Below are positions 30,116 through 53,595 of a DNA stretch of 64,000 nucleotides, in pieces. A model generated the notes under the pieces. The model was not told where the DNA came from, did not search any database, and saw only the letters and a list, made by a program, of their open reading frames with translations. Within the stretch, counting starts at the first letter, position 1; each line of letters starts with the position of its first letter. The DNA is from Dictyostelium firmibasis (taxonomy: Eukaryota > Evosea > Eumycetozoa > Dictyosteliales > Dictyosteliaceae). The stretch covers positions 4,086,001-4,150,000 of the forward strand of contig CM069765.1 in NCBI GenBank assembly GCA_036169595.1. Direction: 5' to 3'. Made by a program: the position numbers and the translations under genes.

Positions 30116-33100
30116 TTATTTTGAATCTTTTAAATTTTGGTCATTTAGATTTGTAAATGAAGAACTTGTACCAGATAATCTCTTTGTTTTTGATTCTTGA
30201 GCCAATTTAACTCTTCTTTCACGTAATGACATTTTACCAGATTTCAAATCACCAAGACTATTTGATAACTCTTCTGAGGAGTTACCACCATTGCTACCTG
30301 ATAAACTATTGCTACTACCATGGGAGGCATTATTTTCATTGCTACCAAGTGATTCGACGTCTTTGGTATTGTATTGACCAGAGGAACGAGTGAATTTCTC
30401 TTCAATCTTTTGTTTGGTTTGTTCAGCCTTCTCAACGACATGACTCATTTGTCTATCGTTATGATCACTAAGGGTCTTTTGATATTCAACCTTTTCAATG
30501 TTGATAGCTTTAATCCATTCGTTGAGGGTATCTTTATCGGGGGCAGTGATCATCATTGAAAAGGATTTCTCCTTTAGGATTTGAAGGTTCAAAGAGCCCT
30601 CAAACTCTTTCAAAACCAATTGATGAAGGAAAATGATTTGTTCGAATTGAAGACGAATTGTTTTTTGTTTACCAAAGAATGATGAACCACTGGATTTATT
30701 TGGACGAGTGATAGCCAAACTATCATTAAAGAGATAGAGTACTATTAAACTCTTCTTACCCTTTGGTAGGACCTCGTGAAACTCTCCTTCCTTAACGAAA
30801 CGTCTATGTGATTTAGCGAGTTGTTGAGTTTGATCACCATCTAATTTCTCTTGAATCTCTGCTAACTTCATGATACTTTCAGCTTCCTTTCTCATTTCGT
30901 TCATATTCTCTGCGACAGAGTTTATCTTTTCAAAGGCGATTTTCAATTGCTCGTAATCTGGATGTGTTTGCCATGTATGACCAATCATATCTTTGATCAA
31001 GAGCGAATATCTTGGAATACGTTGAATGGGTCTAATCAAATAATCCTCCAAACCACGCAACTTGATCTCCTCGTTGGATTCCTTTACCTTGTTTAAATAG
31101 GATTTGAATTTGGTTTGTTTCTTACATTCATTCAATACTCCCATAGCCTCGCTATAACTTCTACTATATTGGGAGTAGATCTTTAGGAAATTGGAGAACT
31201 TTATAAAGATATCACCAATCAATGTATCCACTTTCCAATCTTTGGTTCTATTCTCCAAATCGATCAATAAACGTTTATTGTATGATAGAATGATCGATAC
31301 CTCACTAAATATCGATTGTATCTCCTCTTGTGATATGATTGGTGATCCCTTTTCAATGGCCTCTCTTAAATCCTTTAAAATGTGATCATTAAGGAATGCT
31401 AAACGATTGATATACTCCACCTCTGTCTTCATAATCTCTTGTACAATTCTTTCTCTATAGGCTGAATCACGTGCTTGAATCTTTTTTCTATTTCTTTCAA
31501 TCCATGCTCTTGTTGCTCTTTGGATTCTAATTGCTGCTCTTTCTTCCAATGATAATTTTGTTATTGCTGTTTTTGTTGCTGTTGGTGTTGTTATTGGTGT
31601 TGTTACATTTGTTGTTGTGGTTGTTGTTGGTAGTTGTACAGGTGTTGTATTTACGGAACTGGTGGAAGTAGTAGTAGTGGTTGTTGTTGCTGATGGTGTT
31701 GCTGATGGTGTTACAGTTGCAGTTGAAACTATGGTTGGCTTAGTTGGTGATGCAGTGTCAGATGATTTAACAACTGGTGATGTTACGGGTGAATTATTTA
31801 ATGATACTTGATCTGGTGCCGAGGTACTCTTTACATTACCGGTAATGAGTGGTGATACTGGTTGTGATAAGCTATTTCTATCGGATTTTGGAGACTAATA
31901 AAAAAAAAAAAAAAATGAAAAAAGGGAAATAAAAAAAAATTTAAGATGTTAGCAAGGTATTAGTTTTTTTTTTTGTTTTTTTTGCCTTTTTTGTCTTTTT
32001 TTTTTTTGTTTTATCATTTGTATTTGTGATAAGTGGTGGTGTTGTGATTACAAACATTATCAACATCATCTTTGATTTCAACCCTATCAACTACCTCTTC
32101 TTTATTGATTTCATCTTTTTTATTTATTTCATTGCTGTTATTATTACTATTACTATTATTGTCATTTTTGGTAGTATTATTACCATCATTATTATTATTA
32201 TCACTGTTTATTCTATTATCTTTTAAACTTTCACTGATATCACCATAACTACTATAATGATTTAAGCTGGTATTATTTATACTTCCAGCACTACTGCTAA
32301 CACTACGATTTCTGGATATCAAGTTATTACTATTTGCGCTATCATAGTGAGTTGTACTTGAATGTTTCCATTGATCAAATGTTTTTGGAGGTGATTGTGC
32401 TTGTTGAGTGATGGTAGTGGTGGGGTTATTATTTTTATTTGGTTTGAATTTTATTGTACAATAGGGGCTATTATATGAAGACCCTTGGTTTGATGATATA
32501 AATACTGAATTTGATTTACTTCTACTACCATTATTATTATTATTGCTACTATTTTGATTATTACTACTATTAGTGTTATTATTATTCTTGGCGCTATTAA
32601 AAAACGAAGGTTCTTTCCATTTTTTTAAAATATCTTTAAATGAAAATTCCCCTAAACTATTATTACTACTATTACTTGTATTATTATTATTATTACTACT
32701 ATCTACATTGTTTTTACTTTTAACACCAAGATCGCTTTTATTATATCTTATACTACCAGTACTATTACAACTATCACTTAAACTACCAGTACTATTATTT
32801 ATACTATTACTGCTATTACTATTGCTATTGCTATTATTATTGTTGCTAACACTGCTAATAGCCTCATCCTTTATAAAGTCATCCATAGAGTTGGTCGATA
32901 TCGATGAAGTTGAGAAAAGAGGCGATGATGATAAAGAAGAGTAAGATGATGATGGTGATGATAGCGTACTATTATTTTTACTATTATTATTGTTATTATT
33001 ACTAATACCACTACTATTATTATTATTACTATTTAAATTATTATTTACCCTTAAAACAGGACTGTTATCCGGATAAAGTTGTTTTTGTGCAGCAATATGT

Positions 33101-33845
33101 TTGAATAATTGGTTTTTAGTTTCCTCAACAGAGTTACCCTCGTTTTGAGTTTGACTCTTTTTAATGACTTCTTGTCTTTTATTCTCTCTAATTGTGAATT
33201 GTGCTAACAATTGCTCTGCATGATCGATTTGATTACTTGAAAATTTCTCTTCCTCTGGATTGATTTGTGGCCATTCAACTGAAAAATCATAATTACTATC
33301 TGAATTTGCAATCTATTGATTTGTTATATTATAATATAATTAATAAAATAAATAATTAAAATAAAAAAGATTTTTTTGTATATATATTTTTAATTTTTTT
33401 TTTGGTATAAAAAAAAGAAATAATTCAAGTTAAGTATTATTAAAATAATAAATAAGTAAATAAAATAATAACTTACTTTACAAACAGATTCTAAACACTC
33501 AATTACTCTTCTAATATTTGAATATGATATTTGATTATTAACGATATCTAATAAAGCGAATCTTTTATGACGTGGAACACCCATATCAGCACATGCTTGA
33601 ATAAAGAAAGAAATATTTTCATTGTATTTGAAACGAATAGTTGCTTTTGGTGTATTTGCTGTGTCTGGATTTGAAATTCTTGGCATTAATCTTGGGCTAA
33701 TGGTGTGCATAACTTTACATAATAATACACCATCGTCTAAAATCTGTGCAAAATCTTGATTTTGATCTATTTTAATATCCAATACGTTCTCTATCCATTG
33801 TAATGCTGCCTTTTTCTTACAAAGAAATGCTGCGGATTTACTCAT
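30116..33845 (-). CDS. RhoGEF with CH, IQ, DH and PH domains
   Basis: Three exons on the minus strand: 33845-33477, 33312 to about 32056, and 31894-30116; about 1134 residues. Exon 1 encodes a calponin-homology domain (LQWIENVLDIKIDQNQDFAQ, then LLCKVMHTISP). Exon 2 is mostly a disordered Asn/Ser-rich linker. Exon 3 has a Thr-rich stretch, an IQ motif (AAIRIQRATRAWIERNRKK), a DH/RhoGEF domain from about residue 690 (RERIVQEIMKTEVEYINRL, LEDYLIRPIQRIPRYSLLIK) and a PH domain to about residue 1010. Such proteins exchange GDP for GTP on Rho/Rac GTPases. The CH and IQ parts suggest actin and calmodulin-type links. The second intron's 5' site is uncertain: the only in-phase choice near the end of the open frame is GTTTGT at 32055, and GTAGTT farther upstream is an alternative. 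Confidence 0.82.
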
Positions 33846-34342
33846 GATTTTTTTTTTTTTGCGTATGTTTATGTGTATGTGTGTGTTTGTTGTTGTGTGT
33901 ATGTGTGGGTGTGTGCGTTATTTTCTTTTTTTTTTCAAGGTGTTAAAAAGGAAGATAAAATATCAATCTGTAAAAATTATTATAGTATATTTATTAATTT
34001 ATTTATATTATTTATTAGAATAAAATAATAATAATATAAAAATATTTGTGATACTATCTATTCTAAGGTGATGATGAGTTTATTTTTTTGTGAAAGTGTA
34101 TTGAGAGTGGTGGTTTTTGAGAAGAAAAAAAAAAAAATAAAAATAAAAATAAAAATAAAAAAAATAAAAAAAATAAAAATTTATTTTTATTTTTTTAATA
34201 TGAGAAAGAAAAATAAAAAATAAAAAAATAAAATAAAAATTATATATATAGGATATATGTGTGATTGAAAGTGTTGGTAGTGGTGGAAGATTATATTTTG
34301 ATTTTTTTTTTTTTTATAAAATTTTATTATAAAAAAAAAAAA

Positions 34343-34402
<60 letters not shown>

Positions 34403-35145
34403 CATTAAAAATAGTATTAGTTAAAAAAGTTAAAAAAATAATTAAAATTAAATAAAAAAAAAAATAATAAATAATAATATTACATATTCATTTTGAAAAC
34501 ACAAGTAGTTTACTATAAAAAAATATTAAAATAAACATTCTGTTTATTTTAATTTTATAGTGGTCATTGTTACATTTTAGTAGTAGCTGAAGAAAAAAAT
34601 TTCCAATAATTAGTATATTTTCTTTTTGTTGATTGGCAATGATTAAATTTCCAAAAACAGAAATATTGATTTAAATTTTCTAATAACTTGAGATATTTTC
34701 AATAATATTTGCAAAACGGGTCAAAATTTTTTTTTCCAATTAATTTTTCTACAAACTAAATAAAAATAGAAATTGAAAAAGAAGTTTTTTTTAATATTAC
34801 CATTGATTTATGTTTTATTTTTTTTTCTAAAATAGAGTTTTTTTATTTTTTTATTATTAAAAAAAAAAAAAAATTTAAACATATATAAAACCATGTTTTT
34901 TTAATTTCAAATTCATGACATTAAATAGAAAATTATTGGAAATAAAATGAAAACTTTAAAAAAATGGATAGTTATTTCAAATTGAAAATAATAAATAATA
35001 ATAAAAATTTGAACATAAAAAATATTTTTTAAATTTTTTTTTAATTTTTTTAATTTTTTTTTTTTTAATTTTCATTTTCATTTTTTTTTTGTTTTCGCAC
35101 ATTATTTTTTTAGTACAACTTCAAGTTAAAAATTAATAATATAAA
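33846..35145. other. 1.3-kb divergent spacer, RhoGEF (-) / ETF-beta (+)
   Basis: Near the RhoGEF start is a G/T-rich stretch (GTGTATGTGTGTGT... at about 33865-33915 on the plus strand). A run of 54 A lies at 34348-34401. A perfect 13-bp inverted repeat with a 3-nt loop lies at 34525-34553, inside a mixed-composition island (34490-34760) that has no reading frame. No protein gene is visible. A small RNA in the island cannot be excluded. Confidence 0.5.
34525..34553. other. 13-bp hairpin in the divergent spacer
   Basis: ATTAAAATAAACA, loop TTC, TGTTTATTTTAAT. It is isolated from both gene starts by several hundred bases and lies in the less A/T-biased island. Its role is unknown. Confidence 0.35.
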
Positions 35146-36120
35146 ATGTCATTAAAAATTTTAGTACCAATTAAACGTGTTGTTGATTACGCAGTTAAGA
35201 TTAGAGTAAAGGGTGATAAATCAGGTGTTGAAACAGCAAATGTAAAGATGAGTATGAATCCATTCGATGAGATTGCAGTTGAGGAAGCAATCAGAATCAA
35301 AGAGAAAGGATTGGCCAAAGAGATCGTTGCAGTTTCAATGGGTCCAAAAACAGCTCAAGAATCCATTAGAACTTCAATTGCAATGGGTGCAGATAAAGGT
35401 ATTCATGTTGAAACCTCTGCTGAATTACAACCATTAAGTGTTGCAAAATTATTAAAAGAATTGGTTGATAAAGAGAAACCAAATTTAATCATTCTTGGTA
35501 AACAAGCAATTGATGATGATTGTAATCAAACTGCTCAAATGTTAGCTGGTTTATTAAATTGGCCACAAGGTATATATCATCACCATCATCACCATCATCA
35601 TTTTCTATTTCATCATCAATATTATTTGTCTTGGGAAAGTTTATATAGATATAGGTTTTATTAACTAAAATTTCTTAAAAAAAAATATATAAAAATTTAG
35701 CAACATTTGCATCAAAAGTTGATATTAAAGATGATAAAGTACATGTTACTCGTGAAATTGATGGTGGTTTAGAAACACTTTCAATGAAATTACCAGCAGT
35801 AATTTCATGTGATCTTAGATTAAATGAACCAAGATATGCAAAATTACAAAATATGTAAATATTTTTATATTGTTGTTGTCTGTTGATTATTGTTCTTTTT
35901 TTTTTTTATTATTTATATACTGACAGGAAAAACAAATAATTTTAGTATGAAATCTAAAAAAGCAGAATTAAAAGTTGAAACACCAGAAGGACTTAAAGTT
36001 GATATCACATCCAATCTTAAAACTATTTCAGTGGAAGAACCACCAAAGAGATCAGGTGGTGCAAAAGTTGAAAATGTTGAAAAAGTTGTTGAAGCCCTTA
36101 AAAAACATGCTCTAATTTAA
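35146..36120 (+). CDS. etfb: Electron transfer flavoprotein subunit beta
   Basis: Three exons, 35146-35569, 35701-35854 and 35946-36120; 250 residues, close to the human 255. Family motifs include [17 protein letters not shown] at the start, [71 protein letters not shown] across the last junction, and a KHALI C-terminus. The third exon must start at the second of two possible acceptors (TTTTAG at 35940-35945), because the upstream one gives an in-frame stop. The protein pairs with ETF-alpha in the mitochondrial matrix, binds AMP, and passes electrons from acyl-CoA dehydrogenases to ETF-QO. No cleavable presequence is expected for ETF-beta. Confidence 0.93.
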
Positions 36121-36446
36121 AAAAATAAAAATAAAAATAAAAAACAAATAAAAAAATAAACTATCTATTTATATATATATTTTTTTTTTGATTTGCATTA
36201 TCCATTCTCAAAAATTTTAATCCATTAAAGTTACTTTTTCATTTTCACCAAATCGGTAAATCTTTCAAATTTCAAGAAAATAAATTCTTATAAAAACTAA
36301 AAAAAAAAGAAAAAAAAAAATATCTTGTTTATTTTTTTTTTAATTTTTTTTTTTTTTTAATTGTTTTTTTTTTTAATTCATTTTTTTTTTTATAAAAAAA
36401 AAAACTGTTTAAAATTATTCACAACTCACAAACTAACACAAATACA
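36121..36446. other. Spacer between ETF-beta and importin-alpha-like gene
   Basis: The 326 bp are A/T-rich with TATATATA and poly-T runs, and a CACAACTCACAAACTAACAC leader just before the next ATG. No feature is recognised. Confidence 0.6.
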
Positions 36447-38183
36447 ATGGATATTGATATTGACGAAATTTCAGCTTTGGTAAGTTAAATTTTATTTATT
36501 ATTATTATCATTATAATTCCTTAATAAATTAACAATTATATATAATATTTTGTATCACACAATACAGGATATTAAATTTTTTTCAATTTTAAAAAATATA
36601 TCATCTTCAAACAGAAAAGAAAGATATGAAGCAGTTCAAAGTGTAAGAAAAATTTTATCTGTTGGTATGTTTTAAATTTTTTTTATTTAATTTTTTTATT
36701 AAATTCTTTTTATTTAATTTTTTTTTTTTTTTTAAAAAAATTATTATTAATTTATTTATTTATTTAATAAATAGAAAATAATCCACCCATTGATAGAGTT
36801 ATTGAGGCAGGATTGGTACCAATTTTACATAAATATTTAGTAGATGAAACAGATTTTGAAATTCAATATGAAGCATCATGGGCATTAACAAATGTTGCAT
36901 CTGGATCATCAGAACATACCAATTATATTGTAGAGAATGAAATCCATAAGAGTATTATCGATTTATTATCTACAAGTAGTAATTTTGAATTATTGGAACA
37001 AAACATTTGGGCATTGGGTAATATTATTGGTGATTCATCACAACATAGAGACAGTATTTTAAATGAGGGTATAGTTTTACATTTGGTTGAGATTTTAAAA
37101 ACTCAAACAAAGAAATCTTTGGTATCAAATATAAGCTGGACAATTAGTAATCTTTGTCGTGGTACTCCACGTCCAGCATTCAGATTCATCAAGCCATTAT
37201 TACCTTCGATAAAGAATTTATTGGTGGCATGGAGTAAAGAGACAGATATCATCTCAGATACTCTTTGGGCATTGTCATTCCTAACAGAAGCAACCTCTGA
37301 AGAGAATGAAATCTTTAGTAGTGTCATATCTATAGGATTGGTAGAGATAATCATTCATTTGATCTCTACATCTCATATAAATAATTGGATTATACCAGGT
37401 TTTCGTACTATTGGCAATATGTTATCGGGACCTGATGATGTGGCAGACCATTTATTAAATTGCAACGTTTTGAAAGTTTTTCCCAAGTTTTTATCATCAT
37501 CAAAACCATCGTTGGTAAAGGAGGCCTTTTGGTGCCTTTCCAATATCACCAGTGGTCCACAGAATCAAATTCAAAGAGTAATCGATGAGGGATTGATGAA
37601 GAGAGCAATTGAAACTGGTAAGAGATTATCAACCACTCCAGAAATACTACGTGAGGTCACTTGGGCAATCATTAATGCAATTACTGGCGCATCACAATCT
37701 CAGCTAATCAATTTAATAAAGATGGATTGTCTCCAATGTCTAAAACAAAATTATTCAACTGCTCAAACTCAAGCAAATCTATTTCATTACTATTTGGATG
37801 GTGTCTCAAATCTTTTGAGATCATTCATCACACAGGTCAAGAGTTTCCAATCTCTTGAACTTTTCAACACCTTCATCGAAACAGAATTCTTTGAACAGTT
37901 GATAGAAGATTCAGCTGATTCTGAATCTGAATTCATTGGGGATTACGAAAGACTCTATGCCACATATACTGAACTCACTTGTGCTGTCAAAGAATTAAGA
38001 GAACTCAAAATTTCAAATAATGAAAAAATCGACGAAATATATGATCCCAATAATGATTGCGATTTTCCAAACATTTTAAAAACAAGTATAGAGTTTGATT
38101 CTGACTCTGAAGAAGATTGTGAAGATCCTGAAGATTATGAGGAAGATCTCCCCAAAATAAATGAAATGGATTTAGATGAATAA
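36447..38183 (+). CDS. Importin-alpha-like ARM-repeat protein lacking the IBB domain
   Basis: Three exons, 36447-36479, 36568-36664 and 36775-38183; 512 residues. The body is an ARM-repeat solenoid of the importin-alpha type: NPPIDRVIEAGLVPILHKYL, WALTNVASGSSEHT, WALGNIIGDSSQHRD, WTISNLCRGTPRP, WALSFLTEA and WCLSNITSGPQNQIQRVID. The WxxxN arrays are the NLS-binding ladder. In ordinary importin-alpha, about 65-70 residues including the Arg-rich importin-beta-binding domain precede the first ARM. Here only about 11 acidic residues (MDIDIDEISAL) do so, and no Arg/Lys cluster is present. The C-terminus is long and acidic (DSDSEEDCEDPEDYEEDLPK). It may be a regulatory or constitutively open cargo binder that does not use importin-beta. 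An unannotated upstream exon is possible but no candidate is visible. Confidence 0.8.
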
Positions 38184-38285
38184 AAAAAAAAAAATAATAA
38201 TTTTAAATAAAAAAATTAACACATGTGAAATTTAAAATTTTTATTATTTTATTATTATTTATAAATGGGAAAAAAGTGAATGAGT

Positions 38286-38319
<34 letters not shown>

Positions 38320-38389
38320 CATTTTCATTTTCAAATTCATTATTTTTTAAAAAAATAAGCAATCTCCACAAAGAAACACAAATATTAAT

Positions 38390-47813
<9,424 letters not shown>

Positions 47814-48040
47814 ATAAAAAAATTATTATGCATTCACTAATTAAATTTTTTTTTTTTTTTTTTTCTTTGAAGAACTCTTGTTGTGTTTTTTTTAAAAACT
47901 CTGCCATTATTTAATCAATTTGAAAAAAATTAATAATAATAATAATAATTCAGCAAAGCAATTATTTTTTTTATATTTATTTAATTTTTATTTTATTTTT
48001 TTTTTAAAATTTTTTTTTTTAGTATTATTATTTTTAATAT

Positions 48041-49743
48041 TTACAAAGCACCACAATGTAAATTACCACTAACTACTTTATTTTCAAATTCTGAACCTTC
48101 AGGAATATCAATTCTTGAACCATGATTAGCAACAATGATAACAGTGCCTTTGAGGACCATATTTTGTCCAAAGGTTACATCACCAGAAACGGTGAGTTGA
48201 TCTAATTCCAAGATATCAGGAATACCTTTGATACGAGCTTGATAGTCAGAAACCTTTTTAAAGTTATCACCCAATTTAACCAATGGAACAGTGGTGAATG
48301 GTCTATTCTTGTTCATTACCAACACACCCTTTTCAAGTGAGTAGAGATTTGATTGAACGATAAAGAGATCAGAGGTTGATTTCACTGGTAAAAATCTTGA
48401 TCTTGGTACATTTACACCTCTGGCATTGTTAAAGAATTCAATTGCGGCACCAGCTGCAATCTCTAATTGAACAATACTTTTACCATCAGCAACCTTTGGA
48501 TTGATGATGATATCCATATCATCCAAAAGGTTTTGTTTCAAAATACGATCAATTGCTTTGAGATTGACCCAGATGTTATTGGTATTGAAAATTTTGAATT
48601 TCTTAATTGATTTAAACTCCTCAACCTTTGATGATGGTACTTGTGCAATCTCTAATAATTTAGCTTTACCTTCATATTGAATTAATGTACCACCTTTAAC
48701 ATCTGCTCTAGTTTTATTTGTAACTTCCATAATATATTCAACCTTATTTTTATCCATTGCTTCTAAAATGTCTAATAAATATTTTCAATAAAAAACAATA
48801 ATAGAAAAAAAAATGAAAAAAATGAATAATTAATTATCTGAAAAAACATTTGATAATAAATTTAAAGAATAACTTACTAAAATCAACAACAGCACCAAGA
48901 TTATCAACATTTGAAATGAATAAATATTCTTTACCCTCATTGATAAGAGTTTCCAAGAGACCAGAATTTTGTAATGCAAAGAAAACATCACCATGACCTG
49001 GTGGATACCATTCAGAATCACTACCAAATAATTTATCTGGTACTGGCATTAAATTATCCTTCAAGATTCTTGGGAAACGACTTTGATTAAAAGAATGAAT
49101 CTTTACATCAGAGTATTTATATTTTTGAATGATTTTACCAGTCTCTTGATGGGTATTAAATGAATTCATTAATACCAATGGTACTTTAATATTATATCTT
49201 TCATTCATTTCCTAAAATGGTAAATAAATATAAAAATTAATATTACCTTTTTTAAAAAAAAAAAAAAAATTAAAAAAAAAATATGAAATAATAACTTACT
49301 TTAATTTGTTGAACACTTAAATCTAAGAAAGTTTTTTCACTTCTAACTTCAATAACACTCTTTGGACCAGTGCAACCCATTGTAGTACCTAAACCACCAT
49401 TTAATTTCAAAACTGCTAATTTTGAAGCGAGTTCTGAAGTTCTTTGTTCAGAGATTGCTGGTAAATCTTTATAATTTAAAACCATTTCAGCTGGTGGTGG
49501 ATTGATTTTATCCCAATCGATTACTTTCTTTCTATTCTTTAAGAAACGAGTAAACAATTTGTTGATGGATGGTACTTCTTTGTTTAAAAATTCATTCTTT
49601 ACATTTTCATTTGGTGCAGTTTGAGAGATTGCTTCCAATTTCTTTAAGAATAAATCTTCTGTTGCAAGATCTGATGATCTACTTCCAAATGATTGAAGTT
49701 GTGGTGATTGTGGTAATGGACTATTTAAATCTGGCTTCATCAT
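48041..49743 (-). CDS. UTP-glucose-1-phosphate uridylyltransferase (UDP-glucose pyrophosphorylase)
   Basis: Three exons on the minus strand: 49743-49300, 49211-48878 and 48771-48041; 502 residues. The nucleotide-binding motif is [18 protein letters not shown]. Other family strings are [47 protein letters not shown] (UDP-glucose site), [26 protein letters not shown] and [11 protein letters not shown], then the C-terminal left-handed beta-helix. It makes UDP-glucose from UTP and glucose-1-phosphate for glycogen, trehalose, cellulose and glycoprotein sugar supply in the cytosol. Dictyostelium has two paralogues and I cannot say which this is. A TTTTAG just upstream of the first ATG leaves room for a short upstream exon or a 5' UTR intron. 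It converges on the NBAS gene. Confidence 0.9.
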
Positions 49744-51924
49744 CTTAATTTCTAAAAATTATTATTATTATTATTATTATTTAAATGTAAAAAAAATAAA
49801 TAAATAAGTTTTTTTATTATTTGGGAAAAAAAAATATTAATATATTGAGACGTTAATAAAATTATGAAAATCACACAACAATAAAAAAAAAAAATTTATC
49901 TCCTAAAAGGGTTAGGAAATTAAAAAAAAAAAAAAATTAAAAAAAAAATTTTTTAAAAATTTAAAATAAATTAAAATGAAAAAAAAAAATTTTGATGAAA
50001 ATCCCAATTTATCTTTTTTTTTTTTCAATTAAAAAAAATAAAAATAAAAATAAATAAAAAAAAAAAAATGATAGAAAAAAACAATTTATAAATTTTTACA
50101 GATAATACTAAAAAATTTTTTTTTTTTTTTTTTTTTAATGATATATATGTTAAAGGTGGGTGAATTATATATTATTTGGTTTTTTTTTTTTTTTTTTAGT
50201 TTTTTTTTTTTTTGTATATCATACCAATTGGTGATTTAGATTCCAATATTGATGTTAATGATGATGACAGTTGTAAAATATTAAATTGATTTATAAATAG
50301 TAATGTGAATAAAGAAAACAAGAAAAAAATAATTGTCTTATTGTCTTTAATTATTGTTATAATTGATTTGGTTGTTATTTTCAAAGTCTTTTATATTTTT
50401 TTAAAAAAAAAAAAAAAATAAAAATAAAAAATTTTAAAAAATAAAATAAATTATAAATTAAAAAAAAAAAATTAAAAAAAAATTAAAAAAAAAAAAATTT
50501 AAAAAAATCATAAAAAAAATCAAAAAAAGATAGTGGATGGGGTGTGAATCATGTGAATTTTTTAATGTTGCAGACAATTTAGAAATAAAGATAATCTTTA
50601 TATTTCTGTTTGTTTTTATATTTAATTTTATATACAATTTTGTATAAAAAGGTTTATTTTTAGTTTTTTTTTTTATTTTTATTATTTAATTTTTTATTTT
50701 TTTTTTCCTACCCTCCTATGTTTTTACTATATTTATATGGAATTGTTCAAAAATATGTGGTAATGGTGGTGGTAGTAGTAGTTATGATGTGTTACAAAGA
50801 GTATTTTTAAGTGTGGTATATGGGGTATTAAAAACAAAAAGATGATTAATAAAAACAAATAATAATAATAATAATGATAATAATAATACAATTTTAAAAC
50901 ACTTGCTTATAAGAAAGGGCTGTGATTTAATAATTTAAATTTCAAAAAAAAATATAAAAAAAAAAAGTTAAAAAAGAAATTTCCTTTTCAATTCTTAAAA
51001 GACAAAAAAATAAAAAAAAAATGAAATTTTAAAAAAAAAAAAAAAAACAAAACAAAGAAAAAGAAAATATTATTTAAAAATATAAATTACATTGGAAATG
51101 ATCTCTCAAAACATTGAAAAATTATAAATTATCAATTATGGTGTTTATTATTATAAAATAAAAAAACAAAAATTATAAAATAAATTAAAAAATAAAAACT
51201 TTTTTTTAATAATAATAATAAAAAAAAAAAAAATGTAAGTCAAATTTTTTTGATACATACATACAAATAATAAAAATAATAAAAAAAATATAATAAGACC
51301 AAAAACTGATTTATTATAAATTAGTGTTACTATAGATTTTATAAAAATTATTTTTTTATGAAATGTAATGTATTAATAAAAAAAAAAAATAAAAATAAAA
51401 ATAAATAATAATTTATTATTATTAATTGATAAACAATAAAAAAAAAAATTAATAAAAAAAAAAAAAAAAAAAAAAAAAAATTAAATAAAATAAAATAATA
51501 TATTTATATTTCACACAACAAATTAATAAAAAAAAAAAAAAAATAAAAAAAAAAAATTAAATAAATTATAAAAAAAAAAAAAAAAAAAGATGTGTGAGTG
51601 TGTTGTTATTGTCAAATGAAATGTTAATAAATATTAATTAAATTGAGAAGATGGAGAAAAAAAAAAATTTTTTTTTTTTTTTAGCCCAATCCAATCCATT
51701 TTTATATATTTGGCATTCCAGTGAACAAAATAAAAAAAATAAAAATTATAAATAAAAACTATTTAAATAAAAAAATAAAAAATAAAATAAAAAACTGACA
51801 AACACACAAATTCAAAATGACAGATTTATTTATTTTATTTATTTTTTTTTTTTTTTTTTTTTTAATTATTAAACTTTTTTTTTTTTTTTAATTTTTTTTT
51901 TTTTTTTTTTATTATTAAACTTGT
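49744..51924. other. 2.2-kb spacer upstream of UDP-glucose pyrophosphorylase
   Basis: Apart from a 62-codon minus-strand frame at 50196-50384 (listed separately), this is A/T-rich spacer with many poly-A runs. A plus-strand island at 50520-50900 has GT-rich strings (GTAATGGTGGTGGTAGTAGTAG) and no open frame. A run of T and A at 51840-51910 precedes the mARC gene's 3' end. No RNA gene was recognised. Confidence 0.5.
50196..50384 (-). CDS. Possible 62-residue membrane peptide
   Basis: ATG-initiated frame with ordinary codon variety. After a basic N-terminus (MKITTKSIITIIKDNK) comes a hydrophobic segment (TIIFFLFSLFTLLFI), then a Ser-rich stretch (LQLSSSLTSILESKSPIG), with the frame ending in poly-Lys. 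The GTATGA just after SPI could be a splice donor, so this may be the first exon of a gene whose remaining exons were not found, or a remnant. No family is recognised. Confidence 0.3.
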   Translation of the reverse strand: MKITTKSIITIIKDNKTIIFFLFSLFTLLFINQFNILQLSSSLTSILESKSPIGMIYKKKKN

Positions 51925-53275
<1,351 letters not shown>

Positions 53276-53595
53276 TTTTAAATTAATTGATAACTTTAAT
53301 GGTAATGAAAAAAAAAAAAAAAAAAAAAAAAATGAAATTGGAGTAAATATTATTATTGGCAAATCGTGGCTGAAATTTAAAAAAAAATAAATAAAAAATA
53401 AAAAAAAATGAAATTGAAAAATATTTTTGGAGTTTTGTTCTGTTTCATTTCAAAAAAAAAAAAAGAACCTCACTCGCCACATCTTAAATTTCAAATTTAT
53501 TCAAATAAATTTTTTTTTTTATTTTTTTATTTAAAATTAAAACTGTATTTAATAATAATAATATAAAAAAAAATATTTTAAGTTAATTATTAATT
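53276..53595. other. Spacer between mARC and the small secreted protein gene
   Basis: 320 bp of A/T-rich sequence with poly-A at 53310-53330 and a mixed-base string CCTCACTCGCCACATC at about 53468-53483. No gene is seen. Confidence 0.6.

Noticed and set aside
35570-35664. His-rich C-terminus of a short ETF-beta form
   Set aside because: It results from reading into intron 1 (CAT/CAC repeat). Splicing at GTATAT restores the conserved ETF-beta sequence.
53276-53362. Longer N-terminus for the mARC protein
   Set aside because: The extension is a Phe run encoded by spacer poly-A/T. The ATG at 53275 directly precedes the membrane anchor.
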